Shown here: positions 26,701 through 35,299 of the stretch, piece after piece | How the letters are laid out: each line of letters starts with the position of its first letter | Position numbering within the stretch: the stretch's first letter is position 1 | NCBI RefSeq assembly: GCF_014982785.1 | Contig: NZ_JADCKB010000003.1 | Location: 62,001 to 126,000, forward strand | Length of the DNA stretch: 64,000 nucleotides | Direction of reading: 5' to 3' | Source: Ructibacterium gallinarum | GTDB taxonomy: Bacteria > Bacillota > Clostridia > Monoglobales > Monoglobaceae | Notes under the pieces: model-generated | Told to the model about the DNA's origin: nothing | Databases searched by the model: none | What the model saw: the letters and a program-made list of their open reading frames with translations, nothing else | Translations under genes and position numbers: made by a program

Positions 26701-27834
26701 TTATTTTAATATTATTTCCTTCAAATCCCCGCAGAATTGTTGATCAAGAACAGCAATCTTTTTTCTGCCGTCATAAGCATCATGAAAATCTATTTTCAAT
26801 ATTGCCTCTGCAATTTTCTCCGGCGTTTGTTCTTCATAATAATATACGTCTTTTCCAATGGCAGATGTTTCAATGGCAGGAATACGAACCGTTACTACCC
26901 GCAGCCCATTTGCCATATACGACAATATTTTTGACGGGAAAGAGGTATCATTAAAAGACGCATCGGGATTTTGGGTGCTTAATCCAATATGACATTTTTG
27001 TATAAATTGAATATATTCTTCTCCCGCAAGCAAGCCATCATAACTGATGGCCGCCTTTGTTTGTGGGACAGTTTCTAAAACCAAATCTTTAATCTTTTGG
27101 ATTTCTTGCTCACTTCCAAAGCCTAAGATATGTACATGATAGTTTTCCGGCAGCCATTTTGCCGCTGAAATTGCCGCTGCCGCACCTCCTTTTTTGGAGT
27201 CAAATGTTCCTGCATAAACAACATGAATTTTATTATCTTGAAAGGAAACATTACGCTTTGGCTCCACGTGATATGTCCCATGAATGACGGCATAGGGTTT
27301 ATGCTCAACATTAATCAAATCATTCAGTAATTTGGTCGGGAAAATATAACCATCAGCCAACCGAAAATCTCTATATTCGCGTTTATTTTTAATGAATCCA
27401 AGGTTTTGTACGTTTTGGTAAATCTCTTCTACCTCGAGGATCATTTTAAATTTTTTTAGTTTTTTTGCCCAAAAAACAGCATTTCCATACCCAACACTAT
27501 GATACACCAATACCTTTTCATTTGTTTCTGTATGTAAAATAAGATAAACGAATAAAACTGCTTGCATAAAATAACTGCTTATTCTTCTTAAAATCTTATT
27601 AGAACCAGGTATACAAGGGAATAACGTTAACATGGTATGCTCTGATAAAAAAACTTTTTTCCCTTTGCAAAAGCGATTACCTTGGGATTCGGAAATCGAA
27701 ATAATATTGACATCCATACCACTTTGATTGAATGCCTCACATATGTAATCAATTTTATTTGTAGCGGCTAAAACATATTTTCTATTTTCATCTGAATAAG
27801 GAAGGTCATAATATGCAATCAATTTTATGTTCAA
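26701..27834 (-). CDS. Glycosyltransferase, GT4-like
   Basis: A 377-aa GT-B protein without membrane anchor motifs other than an amphipathic stretch near 85-100. The C-terminal half has the nucleotide-sugar site: HVVYAGTFDSKKGG near 208-221 and a degenerate E-x7-E region near 290-315 (GLSTQNPDASFNDTSFPSKI). It overlaps the upstream acyltransferase gene by 4 bp (ATGA), so translation is coupled. Donor and acceptor are unknown. It is one of four glycosyltransferases that would extend the lipid-linked repeat unit at the inner face of the membrane. Confidence 0.78.
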   Translation of the reverse strand: MNIKLIAYYDLPYSDENRKYVLAATNKIDYICEAFNQSGMDVNIISISESQGNRFCKGKKVFLSEHTMLTLFPCIPGSNKILRRISSYFMQAVLFVYLILHTETNEKVLVYHSVGYGNAVFWAKKLKKFKMILEVEEIYQNVQNLGFIKNKREYRDFRLADGYIFPTKLLNDLINVEHKPYAVIHGTYHVEPKRNVSFQDNKIHVVYAGTFDSKKGGAAAAISAAKWLPENYHVHILGFGSEQEIQKIKDLVLETVPQTKAAISYDGLLAGEEYIQFIQKCHIGLSTQNPDASFNDTSFPSKILSYMANGLRVVTVRIPAIETSAIGKDVYYYEEQTPEKIAEAILKIDFHDAYDGRKKIAVLDQQFCGDLKEIILK

Positions 27835-28391
27835 TCCAGAACACCCCGTTTTTTTAAAATTTCTTTATGCTGTAATATAGTATCCGCACTAAATCTTTCT
27901 CGAAGTTTTGCCAGTGGTACTCCTGTATATATACTATAGGGAGGCACATCATGTGTTACAACAGCACCAGCACCTATAATACTTCCTTCCCCAATTGTAA
28001 CATTTTTTAATATGATTGCATTTGCCCCTATCCATACATCATCTTGAATGACAACCAAACCGTCTTCTCCCTCTTGCTTTGTAAGTTCTTTCATCCATTT
28101 TCCAACAACACTAAATTTGTGATTTCCGCCATGAATATGAACTCCCGGTCCAAACATAACATGATCTCCAATATGTATTTTCCCATGCATAGATTGAAAA
28201 CAAGCATTTGCTCCAATATATACATCATTGCCAATCCATATGTTTTTATATGTAAAAATTCCACTTTTCCCAATATAAACATCAGCGCCGCAATATTCAA
28301 ACAATGACATTTGATAAACTTTCACACAATGCCAAAAGAATCTCTGTGCTGCTAGGAAAATTCTTCCCAAGAATCGAATAAAATATTTCAT
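27831..28391 (-). CDS. Hexapeptide-repeat acyltransferase
   Basis: A 186-aa beta-helix acyltransferase of the CysE/NodL/LacA group. Repeats fill residues 40-165 (IGNDVYIGANACF, VWIGANAIILKNVTIGEG, SIIGAGAVVTHDV), with the catalytic-type His in VHIHGGNHKF and the end PYSIYTGVPLAKL. An N-terminal basic/hydrophobic stretch could dock at the membrane. Its start overlaps the stop of the polymerase-like gene by one base (TAATG), and its stop overlaps the next gene by four. Probably O-acetylates the repeat unit. Confidence 0.82.
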   Translation of the reverse strand: MKYFIRFLGRIFLAAQRFFWHCVKVYQMSLFEYCGADVYIGKSGIFTYKNIWIGNDVYIGANACFQSMHGKIHIGDHVMFGPGVHIHGGNHKFSVVGKWMKELTKQEGEDGLVVIQDDVWIGANAIILKNVTIGEGSIIGAGAVVTHDVPPYSIYTGVPLAKLRERFSADTILQHKEILKKRGVLD

Positions 28392-29635
28392 TAAGCTAAC
28401 ACCCTTTGATTTTTTTTTTGATAATAATCCCGTATATATGGATAAAACACTCCATATACTAATGCAATAGAATCAGTAGCATTATTTTGCCCATAAATGA
28501 TACACATAGAAAGAAAAATCGGGATTGTCAGACTTCTACCATATCTTATCCATTTACCTTTTTCCCGATAAGGAAGTACTAAAATTGTCAAGTTAAAAAT
28601 ACCTCCCAAAATCCCAAAAATGGCAAAAGTATCTATAACATGAGAATGTTGGCCAAAAGAAAACCACTCTTGCTCATCAGCCGCGATAATTCCCATAAGG
28701 GGATGTGCAAAGAAAGTTTCAACAGAACTTAATAAGGTTGGTAGCCTGTCACTTTGCATTTCTTCCTGTATCCCTTCTAATATTGATCCTTGAAATTCTA
28801 ACAATCTCTCTGCAGTTCTTCCTGATGGCGCAATTTGTAAAATAAAGTCAATAATATAATTTAAAATATCTTTTCCCCAAAAAAGAAAAATGCTAACAAA
28901 AACCAAACCCATAAGTACAGCAAAAGCTTTGTTTTTATTATCGACCGTTTTCTCCAACACAACAGTCAGCACACATCCTAAAAACGTTGCAATTAGTGCC
29001 GTCATATAATTGGACAAAATAATGGTCGGAACAATAATGCAAAGCCCAGCAGCTACTAATATTTTTTTTAACCACTTCCGCTCACGCAAAAAAACATAGG
29101 TCAAAATAATACTACAAGGCACAAGGGTATAAATTAAACTATATCCCCCTATTCCCTGCCGAAGTGTATCATATGATTCCTCTCCACTTTTAATATTCCT
29201 GGAAATATACGGCTGCTCAATTAATGCCATTTGTGTTATAAAAGTTGTAATGATAAGCAAAACAACCACTACAATCAATACATTATTTAATACATATAAT
29301 CTATTATGAACTTTATAATAGTGATAAATCAATGGTGCCATAGGAATCAGTGTAAGATCGGCATACCTGTTTCCAAATATTCCTGCACCAAGCATATATG
29401 GGATTAAAATAGAGTACAAAACAAATAGAATTGCTCCTGTTACCTTCCATGAACCATTTAGAAAAAAATTTCTATCTTCTAAAAAAGAATAAAAAAACCA
29501 AATACAGAGGCAGGGAAAAGTAACCGCAATAGATGGAACATATGTTGTTAACGGAGGAAAACAAGCAAAAGAAAAGCACAGCAGCAAAACTGCTGTTGGA
29601 ATTAAGTCATTTGCTTTTAAAACGATATGTTTCAT
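28391..29635 (-). CDS. O-antigen/capsule polymerase-like membrane protein (Wzy-like)
   Basis: A 414-aa protein with about 10-12 transmembrane helices and a large external loop near 250-330 (EDEQEWFSFGQHSHVIDTFA region), the layout of Wzy/O-antigen ligase-type polymerases. Wzy joins flipped repeat units outside the membrane. The frame extends to a GTG at 29644 overlapping the upstream stop, but GGAT-GTGAG lies at better spacing before the ATG at 29633-29635, which is chosen. Sequence conservation in Wzy is low; the call rests on topology and context. An O-acetyltransferase or ligase is the alternative. Confidence 0.75.
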   Translation of the reverse strand: MKHIVLKANDLIPTAVLLLCFSFACFPPLTTYVPSIAVTFPCLCIWFFYSFLEDRNFFLNGSWKVTGAILFVLYSILIPYMLGAGIFGNRYADLTLIPMAPLIYHYYKVHNRLYVLNNVLIVVVVLLIITTFITQMALIEQPYISRNIKSGEESYDTLRQGIGGYSLIYTLVPCSIILTYVFLRERKWLKKILVAAGLCIIVPTIILSNYMTALIATFLGCVLTVVLEKTVDNKNKAFAVLMGLVFVSIFLFWGKDILNYIIDFILQIAPSGRTAERLLEFQGSILEGIQEEMQSDRLPTLLSSVETFFAHPLMGIIAADEQEWFSFGQHSHVIDTFAIFGILGGIFNLTILVLPYREKGKWIRYGRSLTIPIFLSMCIIYGQNNATDSIALVYGVFYPYIRDYYQKKNQRVLA

Positions 29636-29640
29636 TGCGC

Positions 29641-30717
29641 TCACATCCAGTTATCAAAATACGAATATACTTCATCTATTTGCTGTATAATTGTTTCTTC
29701 ATTCAATTTTTGATCAATCAATTTCTTGGCCTCATGTCCCATTCTTTTCCGCAAATTCTCATCTGCAATTAAAATCCTCAACTTCGTTATATATTCTTCT
29801 ATTTGATTATCCACCAAAAATCCTGATTTTCCGTCACTGACAATTTCCGGTATTCCTCCCACATTTGTTGCAATAACGGGTAATCCGACCCCTGACGCTT
29901 CTACCACCGAATTACATAAAGTCTCATGCCATGTACATAAAACGAAAATATCACAACCCAGTAAAATAGATCGCACATCCTGCTGATATCCCATAAAAAA
30001 AACCTGGGTTGATTTATCAGCCGCTGAAATTACTGATTTCATATGTCCTAAATACGAACCTTCCCCAACAATAATAAATTTAATATTAGAATCCCACCAA
30101 TGTTCAACTATCATTTTTAAAAGGGTGGCAAATCCCTTTTCTATTTCAATTCGTCCTGTGGAAACAATCAAAATATCTTCATCGGAAAATCCCATATTTT
30201 TTCTAAAGTCAGATTGCATTTTACCTCTCTCTCCAGGTAAATTATAAATGGTTCCATAATATTTCTTGGTATATTTTTGACTCCTTTTCCAACTTGAGAC
30301 ATAATCACTGACACCATACACTATAGCAGCATTTTTTAAAGTAATTACTTCTATTGCCTTCATCACAATTCGTTTGTACCAAGGAAAAAAAGCTGCCTCC
30401 AAAGAACTTCCATGAATCGCCAAAATAGTATTTTTAATACCGGCTAATTTAGAAGCCAACATACTATACCATCCTACCAGTTCCAATCCTGCATAATGGA
30501 CAATATCCGGTTGCGTCTCTCTAATACTCTTGACCATTTTCCAAAGTTTAAAGATATTTAAAATCCCCAAACGTCCTTTCGGTATAATAAGAGGGACAAA
30601 TTCATATTTTTCTTTTAACTTACTTTCCATAATTCGCCGATGGCTAATATACGGTCCTCCGTTTTGCCCGCCTTCACGAAAAGTAATCATAATTTTGGGT
30701 TTTCTTTTTTCGCTCAT
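29641..30717 (-). CDS. Glycosyltransferase, GT4 family
   Basis: A 358-aa GT-B enzyme. N-terminal GGQNGGPYISHRRI is a typical acceptor-side glycine-rich start. The GT4 C-terminal signature is clear: STGRIEIEKGFATLLK near 192-207, FIIVGEGSYLGHMK, and CTWHETLCNSVVEASGVGLP near 266-285 with the E-x7-E motif that binds the nucleotide sugar. It is a retaining transferase by family. It lies between an acyltransferase and the polymerase-like gene; sugar specificity is unknown. Confidence 0.86.
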   Translation of the reverse strand: MSEKRKPKIMITFREGGQNGGPYISHRRIMESKLKEKYEFVPLIIPKGRLGILNIFKLWKMVKSIRETQPDIVHYAGLELVGWYSMLASKLAGIKNTILAIHGSSLEAAFFPWYKRIVMKAIEVITLKNAAIVYGVSDYVSSWKRSQKYTKKYYGTIYNLPGERGKMQSDFRKNMGFSDEDILIVSTGRIEIEKGFATLLKMIVEHWWDSNIKFIIVGEGSYLGHMKSVISAADKSTQVFFMGYQQDVRSILLGCDIFVLCTWHETLCNSVVEASGVGLPVIATNVGGIPEIVSDGKSGFLVDNQIEEYITKLRILIADENLRKRMGHEAKKLIDQKLNEETIIQQIDEVYSYFDNWM

Positions 30718-30745
30718 GATTCACTCCGTATAACCACTATAATCT

Positions 30746-31273
30746 TTATTTGACTCCATAAAATTTCTTCAACGCCTTGTCCTTTTGTTCATATTCTAAA
30801 TGCCCAAGATGCAAGGATTCCTTTTTAATTTTTTCGAAATATTCCTCACTGGTTTTAATAATATGGGCTGGAACACCACCTACCACGCTATGATCTGGTA
30901 CATCCCTGGTAACTACAGCCCCCGCCGCAATAATACACTGATTGCCTATTTTAACGCCAGGCATGATCATGCTCCGCGTACCAAAATATACATAATCTCC
31001 TACCACAATAGGCTTGGTAATTTCTAAATCAGGAACCAAATGCCTAAAAAGCAATGTTCCGCCATCATGTGTAACAAATTTAACTTCATCCGTAATGTGA
31101 ACATGGTTTCCCAACGTAATACACCAGGGTTCCGTACCAAACATTTTAGATGGATTTCCATATATATGTATATCTTCTCCAAAATTTAAACCTATCCACC
31201 GCAAATATCCGACGCGATCAAAGCGAGCTAAAATTCTGCCATATATTTTTCGAATCAATCGCATAATTTTCAT
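30746..31273 (-). CDS. Hexapeptide-repeat acyltransferase (WbbJ/CatB-like)
   Basis: A 175-aa beta-helix acyltransferase. Repeats occupy roughly 30-145 (ITLGNHVHITDEVKFVTHDG, VVGDYVYFGTRSMIMPGVKI, CIIAAGAVVTRDVPDHSVVG) and end VPAHIIKTSEEYF, the standard closing motif of sugar O-acetyltransferases. It overlaps the upstream glycosyltransferase gene by four bases, so the pair is translationally coupled and may act on the same sugar. Third acyltransferase of the cluster. Confidence 0.83.
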   Translation of the reverse strand: MKIMRLIRKIYGRILARFDRVGYLRWIGLNFGEDIHIYGNPSKMFGTEPWCITLGNHVHITDEVKFVTHDGGTLLFRHLVPDLEITKPIVVGDYVYFGTRSMIMPGVKIGNQCIIAAGAVVTRDVPDHSVVGGVPAHIIKTSEEYFEKIKKESLHLGHLEYEQKDKALKKFYGVK

Positions 31274-32403
31274 AAATCTTCACCTAATTTAATAAAAATC
31301 TTTTGCATTTCATCAATATAGCCATGATAATCAAACATGTTCCGGTTTACATTTTTCTTTATATCTTTTAAGGCAGACATATCTTGATTCAATATCTGCG
31401 GCAAGGATGTTTCTATCTCTCCTTCAAGAAAAAAACCGTTTTTTCCATTTACAAGATAATTTTCCAGATCGCTTGTCCGATTTGTAATAACCGGGGTACC
31501 GCAGGAAATACTTTCAACAAATTTTGTAGGAAACCCCGCCATTGTCACCCTGGTAATATCTCTGTAAAAAATAGAAAAATCTGCTTTTTTTATGGCATCT
31601 ATGACTTGTAAATGCGGAATCCTTCCTAAAAATAATACTTTCTTATCAAGTTCCTTTAAATTGATCTCATCTTCTGGATGGTTTTTCAAATACTCAGCCT
31701 TGGTCAACCCGATTATCTGAAACACAAAGTTCTGGTCTACTTTTGTTAATCCTAAAACGACTTTATGGAGCTGATCTTTACTTCTTCCCGGAGAACCCGC
31801 ATACACCAATTGTAAAAAGGGTTGATCATCTACTAGCTTTTTTTTCCATTTTCCCTCTTCCATATCTACTAAAGGGGGGATCAAAGCAACCGGCAATTTC
31901 TCTCTATAATATTTTTTCAAATAGCTGCTGATTACAATCATTCCATCCAACTTAGGATGAATCACATTCATTCGCAAATAAGAATCGATTCCACGTAGAA
32001 TTTTTGAAACAATATTACAACCCTGACAGCCATACCATTCTGTACAGTCAGCAATCACGGAAATATTCCTTTTTTTGCAAAACCGCAACAAACGATATAG
32101 CGCAACAGATGGAAAATCATATGCAATAACCCATTTTATGCTTGAATCATTCTGATATATTTTCTTAAAAGCGTCAATGCTTACGAATCTATGTATGCTA
32201 CATCCTCTTGACCATCTTTCAAAGCCTTGACAAGGTATATTTTTTTGGCACACTGTCGACCTGCATTTTCTGTCTATATCTATAAAAACAACTCGATAAC
32301 CAATTTCACTAAGTATTTTAGCATTTGATATAACTCTGTGTGCGGCTGCATTTTTATCAGGCAATTCAAATCCACCAATATAAACTACAGTTTCTTGTGC
32401 CAT
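31270..32403 (-). CDS. Glycosyltransferase, GT4-like
   Basis: A 377-aa GT-B protein. The N-terminal half has YIGGFELPDKNAAAHRVISN, a common start of capsule GT4 enzymes; the C-terminal half has LVYAGSPGRSKDQLHKVV near 203-220 and YRDITRVTMAGFPTKFVESI near 288-307, matching the nucleotide-sugar site though the usual first Glu is replaced. A Cys-rich segment (CTEWYGCQGC) near 120-130 is unusual for the family. Donor sugar unknown. It is followed with a 4-bp overlap by an acyltransferase gene. Confidence 0.78.
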   Translation of the reverse strand: MAQETVVYIGGFELPDKNAAAHRVISNAKILSEIGYRVVFIDIDRKCRSTVCQKNIPCQGFERWSRGCSIHRFVSIDAFKKIYQNDSSIKWVIAYDFPSVALYRLLRFCKKRNISVIADCTEWYGCQGCNIVSKILRGIDSYLRMNVIHPKLDGMIVISSYLKKYYREKLPVALIPPLVDMEEGKWKKKLVDDQPFLQLVYAGSPGRSKDQLHKVVLGLTKVDQNFVFQIIGLTKAEYLKNHPEDEINLKELDKKVLFLGRIPHLQVIDAIKKADFSIFYRDITRVTMAGFPTKFVESISCGTPVITNRTSDLENYLVNGKNGFFLEGEIETSLPQILNQDMSALKDIKKNVNRNMFDYHGYIDEMQKIFIKLGEDL

Positions 32404-32433
32404 CTACAATTCTCCTATCTTGTCCATCCTATG

Positions 32434-34317
32434 TTAAACCATATATTTTAAATACCATTTTTGAAAAATATAATATGCCCAAAGTTCACTTTTTCTATTG
32501 CGTTTCCCTGAAAAATGTTCATCCGCAAGATTACGAAGGTATTCATACCGAAACAAGCCTTGGCTCTTTATAAGATCCGGCTGCAAATACGACAGCAATT
32601 CCGTTTTAAGTTCTCTGTTTAACCATCTATCGACAGGAACCCCAAATCCCTTCTTACTCGCATGCTGCAATCGCCGAGGAATAAGATCGGCAAACGTTTC
32701 TTTTAAAATAACTTTTCGTTTTCTCTCATTGATTTTATATTCAATGGGTATCCTCGGTACAAGTGTCAGCATTTCTTTTGATAACATAGGCACTCTCGTC
32801 TCCAAAGAAGCAAGCATACTATTTCGATCTACCTTTGTAAGCATATCTCCTTCCAAAACAACCTTAAAATCCAAATATAAAGTACGGCTAATCTCATCCA
32901 ACACGTCCAGATCTTTTAAATAGAAAGGACTTATCAACTTTTTAAGATCCATTTTTTCTTTGTCATAATCATTGAACAAATATGTTATTTCTTCTTTTTT
33001 AAATCCTAAACACATCAGTGCAATGCGTTGATCGTATATATCTTTCGAAGTATTATCCAATACTTTTTCTGCTTTTCGTCTTATGGAACTTTGATACAGC
33101 AACATTTGAATACCTTTTTCGATCAGGTTTTGTCTAATCACTTTAGGTATTTTTTCATATTTTTTTGAGTATACTCCAATTAGATATTTATTATATCCTG
33201 CAAATAATTCATCCCCTGCATCTCCCGTTAAGATAACTTTCACATATTTTCGGGCAAACTGCGAAACAACATAAGTAGGAATTTGAGATGAATCAGCAAA
33301 AGGTTCATCAATGTTTTCAATTACCTTCTGTATTTCTGTTAAAGCATGATCATAATCCAAATAGAATATATGATGATTGGTTCTATGAAAGTGTGCCGCT
33401 ATTTCAGCCCGCTGACTCTCATCATAATCTTTTTCTTTAAATCCAATTGTAAATGTATCTATTGGTTTATCCGAAAGACGTGCCGCAATTCCCGTAATAA
33501 TTGTCGAATCGATTCCACCGCTTAAAAAAGTTCCTATCGGGACATCCGATACCATACACTGCTCAATAGAACGAAAAAGTGTCTGCCGTAACATTGTGCA
33601 ACATTGTTCATAGTTTAAGATCATATTATCAGAATCGTATTCCATATCCCAATATTTTTTTATTTCCATAGTCCCTTGGAAAAATTTTATATAATGTCCT
33701 GCCGGCAGTTTATAAACATGTTTAAAAATAGTTAACGGCGAGGGGATATAAGTCAACTGAAAATACTGCGCCAAAGCTTCCTTGTCTATGCTTTTCTCCA
33801 CAATACCGGTTTCTATGATACTTTTCAATTCAGAAGCAAAAATAAAATAATTTTCGTTCCAAAAATAATACAAAGGTTTTTCTCCAGCCCGATCCCTGAA
33901 TAACACAACTCTATGATTTATTATATCATAAATACAAAAAGCATACATGCCCTCCAGATGCTCTACACAGTGTTCCCCATATTCTTCAAATGCGTGGAGC
34001 GCTGTTTCCGTATCGCTATTTGTGGAAAAAAAATGGCCTTTTTTGATTAAATCATTTCTGATTTTTCTGTAATTGTAAATTTCTCCATTAAAAACAATCA
34101 ATTTGGACTTATCTTCATTAAAAATAGGCTGGTGTCCATCTTTTAAATCGATAATGGACAACCGCCGCATTCCAAAGGCAGCTCCATCTCCCACCCAAAC
34201 CCCATCATCATCAGGACCACGGTGTACAATCTGTGCATTCATTATCCTCACAAACTTTTCAACTTCTTCTAAGGAATGCTTTCTTTTTAAATCTATGAAT
34301 CCAACAATACCACACAT
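32434..34317 (-). CDS. AsnB-type glutamine amidotransferase in the capsule cluster
   Basis: A 627-aa protein with both halves of glutamine-hydrolysing asparagine synthetase. The N-terminal Ntn glutaminase has the catalytic Cys2 (MCGIVGF), HRGPDDDG at 32-39 and NGEIYNY near 77-83. The C-terminal synthetase has the ATP-pyrophosphatase loop SGGIDS at 266-271 and GDAGDELFAGYNKY. Free-standing AsnB makes asparagine, but copies inside polysaccharide clusters (for example WbpS of Pseudomonas O6) are thought to amidate uronic acids. It lies directly after the UDP-GlcNAc dehydrogenase and C4-epimerase genes, which supports amidation of a GalNAcA-type sugar. That assignment is inference. Confidence 0.88.
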   Translation of the reverse strand: MCGIVGFIDLKRKHSLEEVEKFVRIMNAQIVHRGPDDDGVWVGDGAAFGMRRLSIIDLKDGHQPIFNEDKSKLIVFNGEIYNYRKIRNDLIKKGHFFSTNSDTETALHAFEEYGEHCVEHLEGMYAFCIYDIINHRVVLFRDRAGEKPLYYFWNENYFIFASELKSIIETGIVEKSIDKEALAQYFQLTYIPSPLTIFKHVYKLPAGHYIKFFQGTMEIKKYWDMEYDSDNMILNYEQCCTMLRQTLFRSIEQCMVSDVPIGTFLSGGIDSTIITGIAARLSDKPIDTFTIGFKEKDYDESQRAEIAAHFHRTNHHIFYLDYDHALTEIQKVIENIDEPFADSSQIPTYVVSQFARKYVKVILTGDAGDELFAGYNKYLIGVYSKKYEKIPKVIRQNLIEKGIQMLLYQSSIRRKAEKVLDNTSKDIYDQRIALMCLGFKKEEITYLFNDYDKEKMDLKKLISPFYLKDLDVLDEISRTLYLDFKVVLEGDMLTKVDRNSMLASLETRVPMLSKEMLTLVPRIPIEYKINERKRKVILKETFADLIPRRLQHASKKGFGVPVDRWLNRELKTELLSYLQPDLIKSQGLFRYEYLRNLADEHFSGKRNRKSELWAYYIFQKWYLKYMV

Positions 34318-34322
34318 TTTCC

Positions 34323-35297
34323 TTACAAATTCTCCTTATACCAGTCTACAGCCAAAGCAAGGCCTTTGGCAAAATCATAATCCGGATCATATCCCAAAAG
34401 TCGCTTTGCCTTGCTGATATCTGCATTGCTGTGCTTGATATCTCCTGCTCTTTCCGGGCCAAACACAGGGGTAATTTTCTTTCCCAAAAGCTGACACAGT
34501 TTATCATAAATATCAATCAGATATTCTCTTCCTCCATAAGCAATATTGAATACTTCGCCAGCCGTTTCATTTCCAGATCTCATCCCTTTTAAGTTCGCCT
34601 CGATTACATTTTCTATATAAGTAAAATCTCTCGACTGTTTCCCATCTCCATGGATCACAGGCGCCTCCCCGCTGAGCAGCTGCTTGACAAATTTGGGAAT
34701 CACCGCCGCATAGCTGCCGTTTGGATCCTGCCGCCGGCCAAAAACATTAAAATAGCGAAATCCCACTGTCTCTAAACCATAAAGTTTATGATACAATCTT
34801 CCATATTCCTCATTGGCCTTTTTGGTCAGCGCATACGGGGACAGCACTTTTCCGATCCGCTCCTCAGTCTTTGGCAAATTCGGCTCATCCCCATAAACCG
34901 AGGAACTGGAGGCATATACAAATTTATTGACCCCACTTCTTCTTGCCGCTTCCAGCATGTTAAGTGTTCCCCGGATATTGATCTCTTCATAAAGGAGCGG
35001 CATTTCTATACTTCTTGGCACACTACCCCAAGCCGCTTGATGCGATACATAATTGATTCCCTCGCACGCTTTTTGGCAGGTATCAAGATCACGGATGTCC
35101 CCTTCCATCAATTCAAAATTGGGATTCTTCATGAAATCTGTCAGGTTTTCCCATTTTCCGGTTGAAAAATTATCCAGGCACCGCACAAAATAACCCATAC
35201 GAAGCAGTGCTTCACATATGTTGGAGCCAATAAATCCCGCTCCACCTGTTACTAAGAATCTGCTGCCCCCATCAAATTTAACATTCTGATATCCCAT
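34323..35297 (-). CDS. UDP-N-acetylhexosamine C4-epimerase-like SDR (WbpP/TviC type)
   Basis: A 324-aa extended SDR with NAD loop GGAGFIGS at 18-25, SSSSVYGDE with the catalytic Ser near 131-134, and YALTK giving Tyr155 and Lys159. HQAAWGSVPRSIEMP and NVFGRRQDPNGSYAAVIPKF match the WbpP/TviC group, which interconverts UDP-GlcNAc and UDP-GalNAc or the corresponding uronic acids. The longer frame begins with a TTG at 35312 that overlaps the Shine-Dalgarno sequence GGAG; the ATG at 35295-35297 is used. It starts two bases after the dehydrogenase gene ends. The pair would make UDP-GalNAcA from UDP-GlcNAc. Confidence 0.85.
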   Translation of the reverse strand: MGYQNVKFDGGSRFLVTGGAGFIGSNICEALLRMGYFVRCLDNFSTGKWENLTDFMKNPNFELMEGDIRDLDTCQKACEGINYVSHQAAWGSVPRSIEMPLLYEEINIRGTLNMLEAARRSGVNKFVYASSSSVYGDEPNLPKTEERIGKVLSPYALTKKANEEYGRLYHKLYGLETVGFRYFNVFGRRQDPNGSYAAVIPKFVKQLLSGEAPVIHGDGKQSRDFTYIENVIEANLKGMRSGNETAGEVFNIAYGGREYLIDIYDKLCQLLGKKITPVFGPERAGDIKHSNADISKAKRLLGYDPDYDFAKGLALAVDWYKENL

Positions 35298-35299
35298 AA

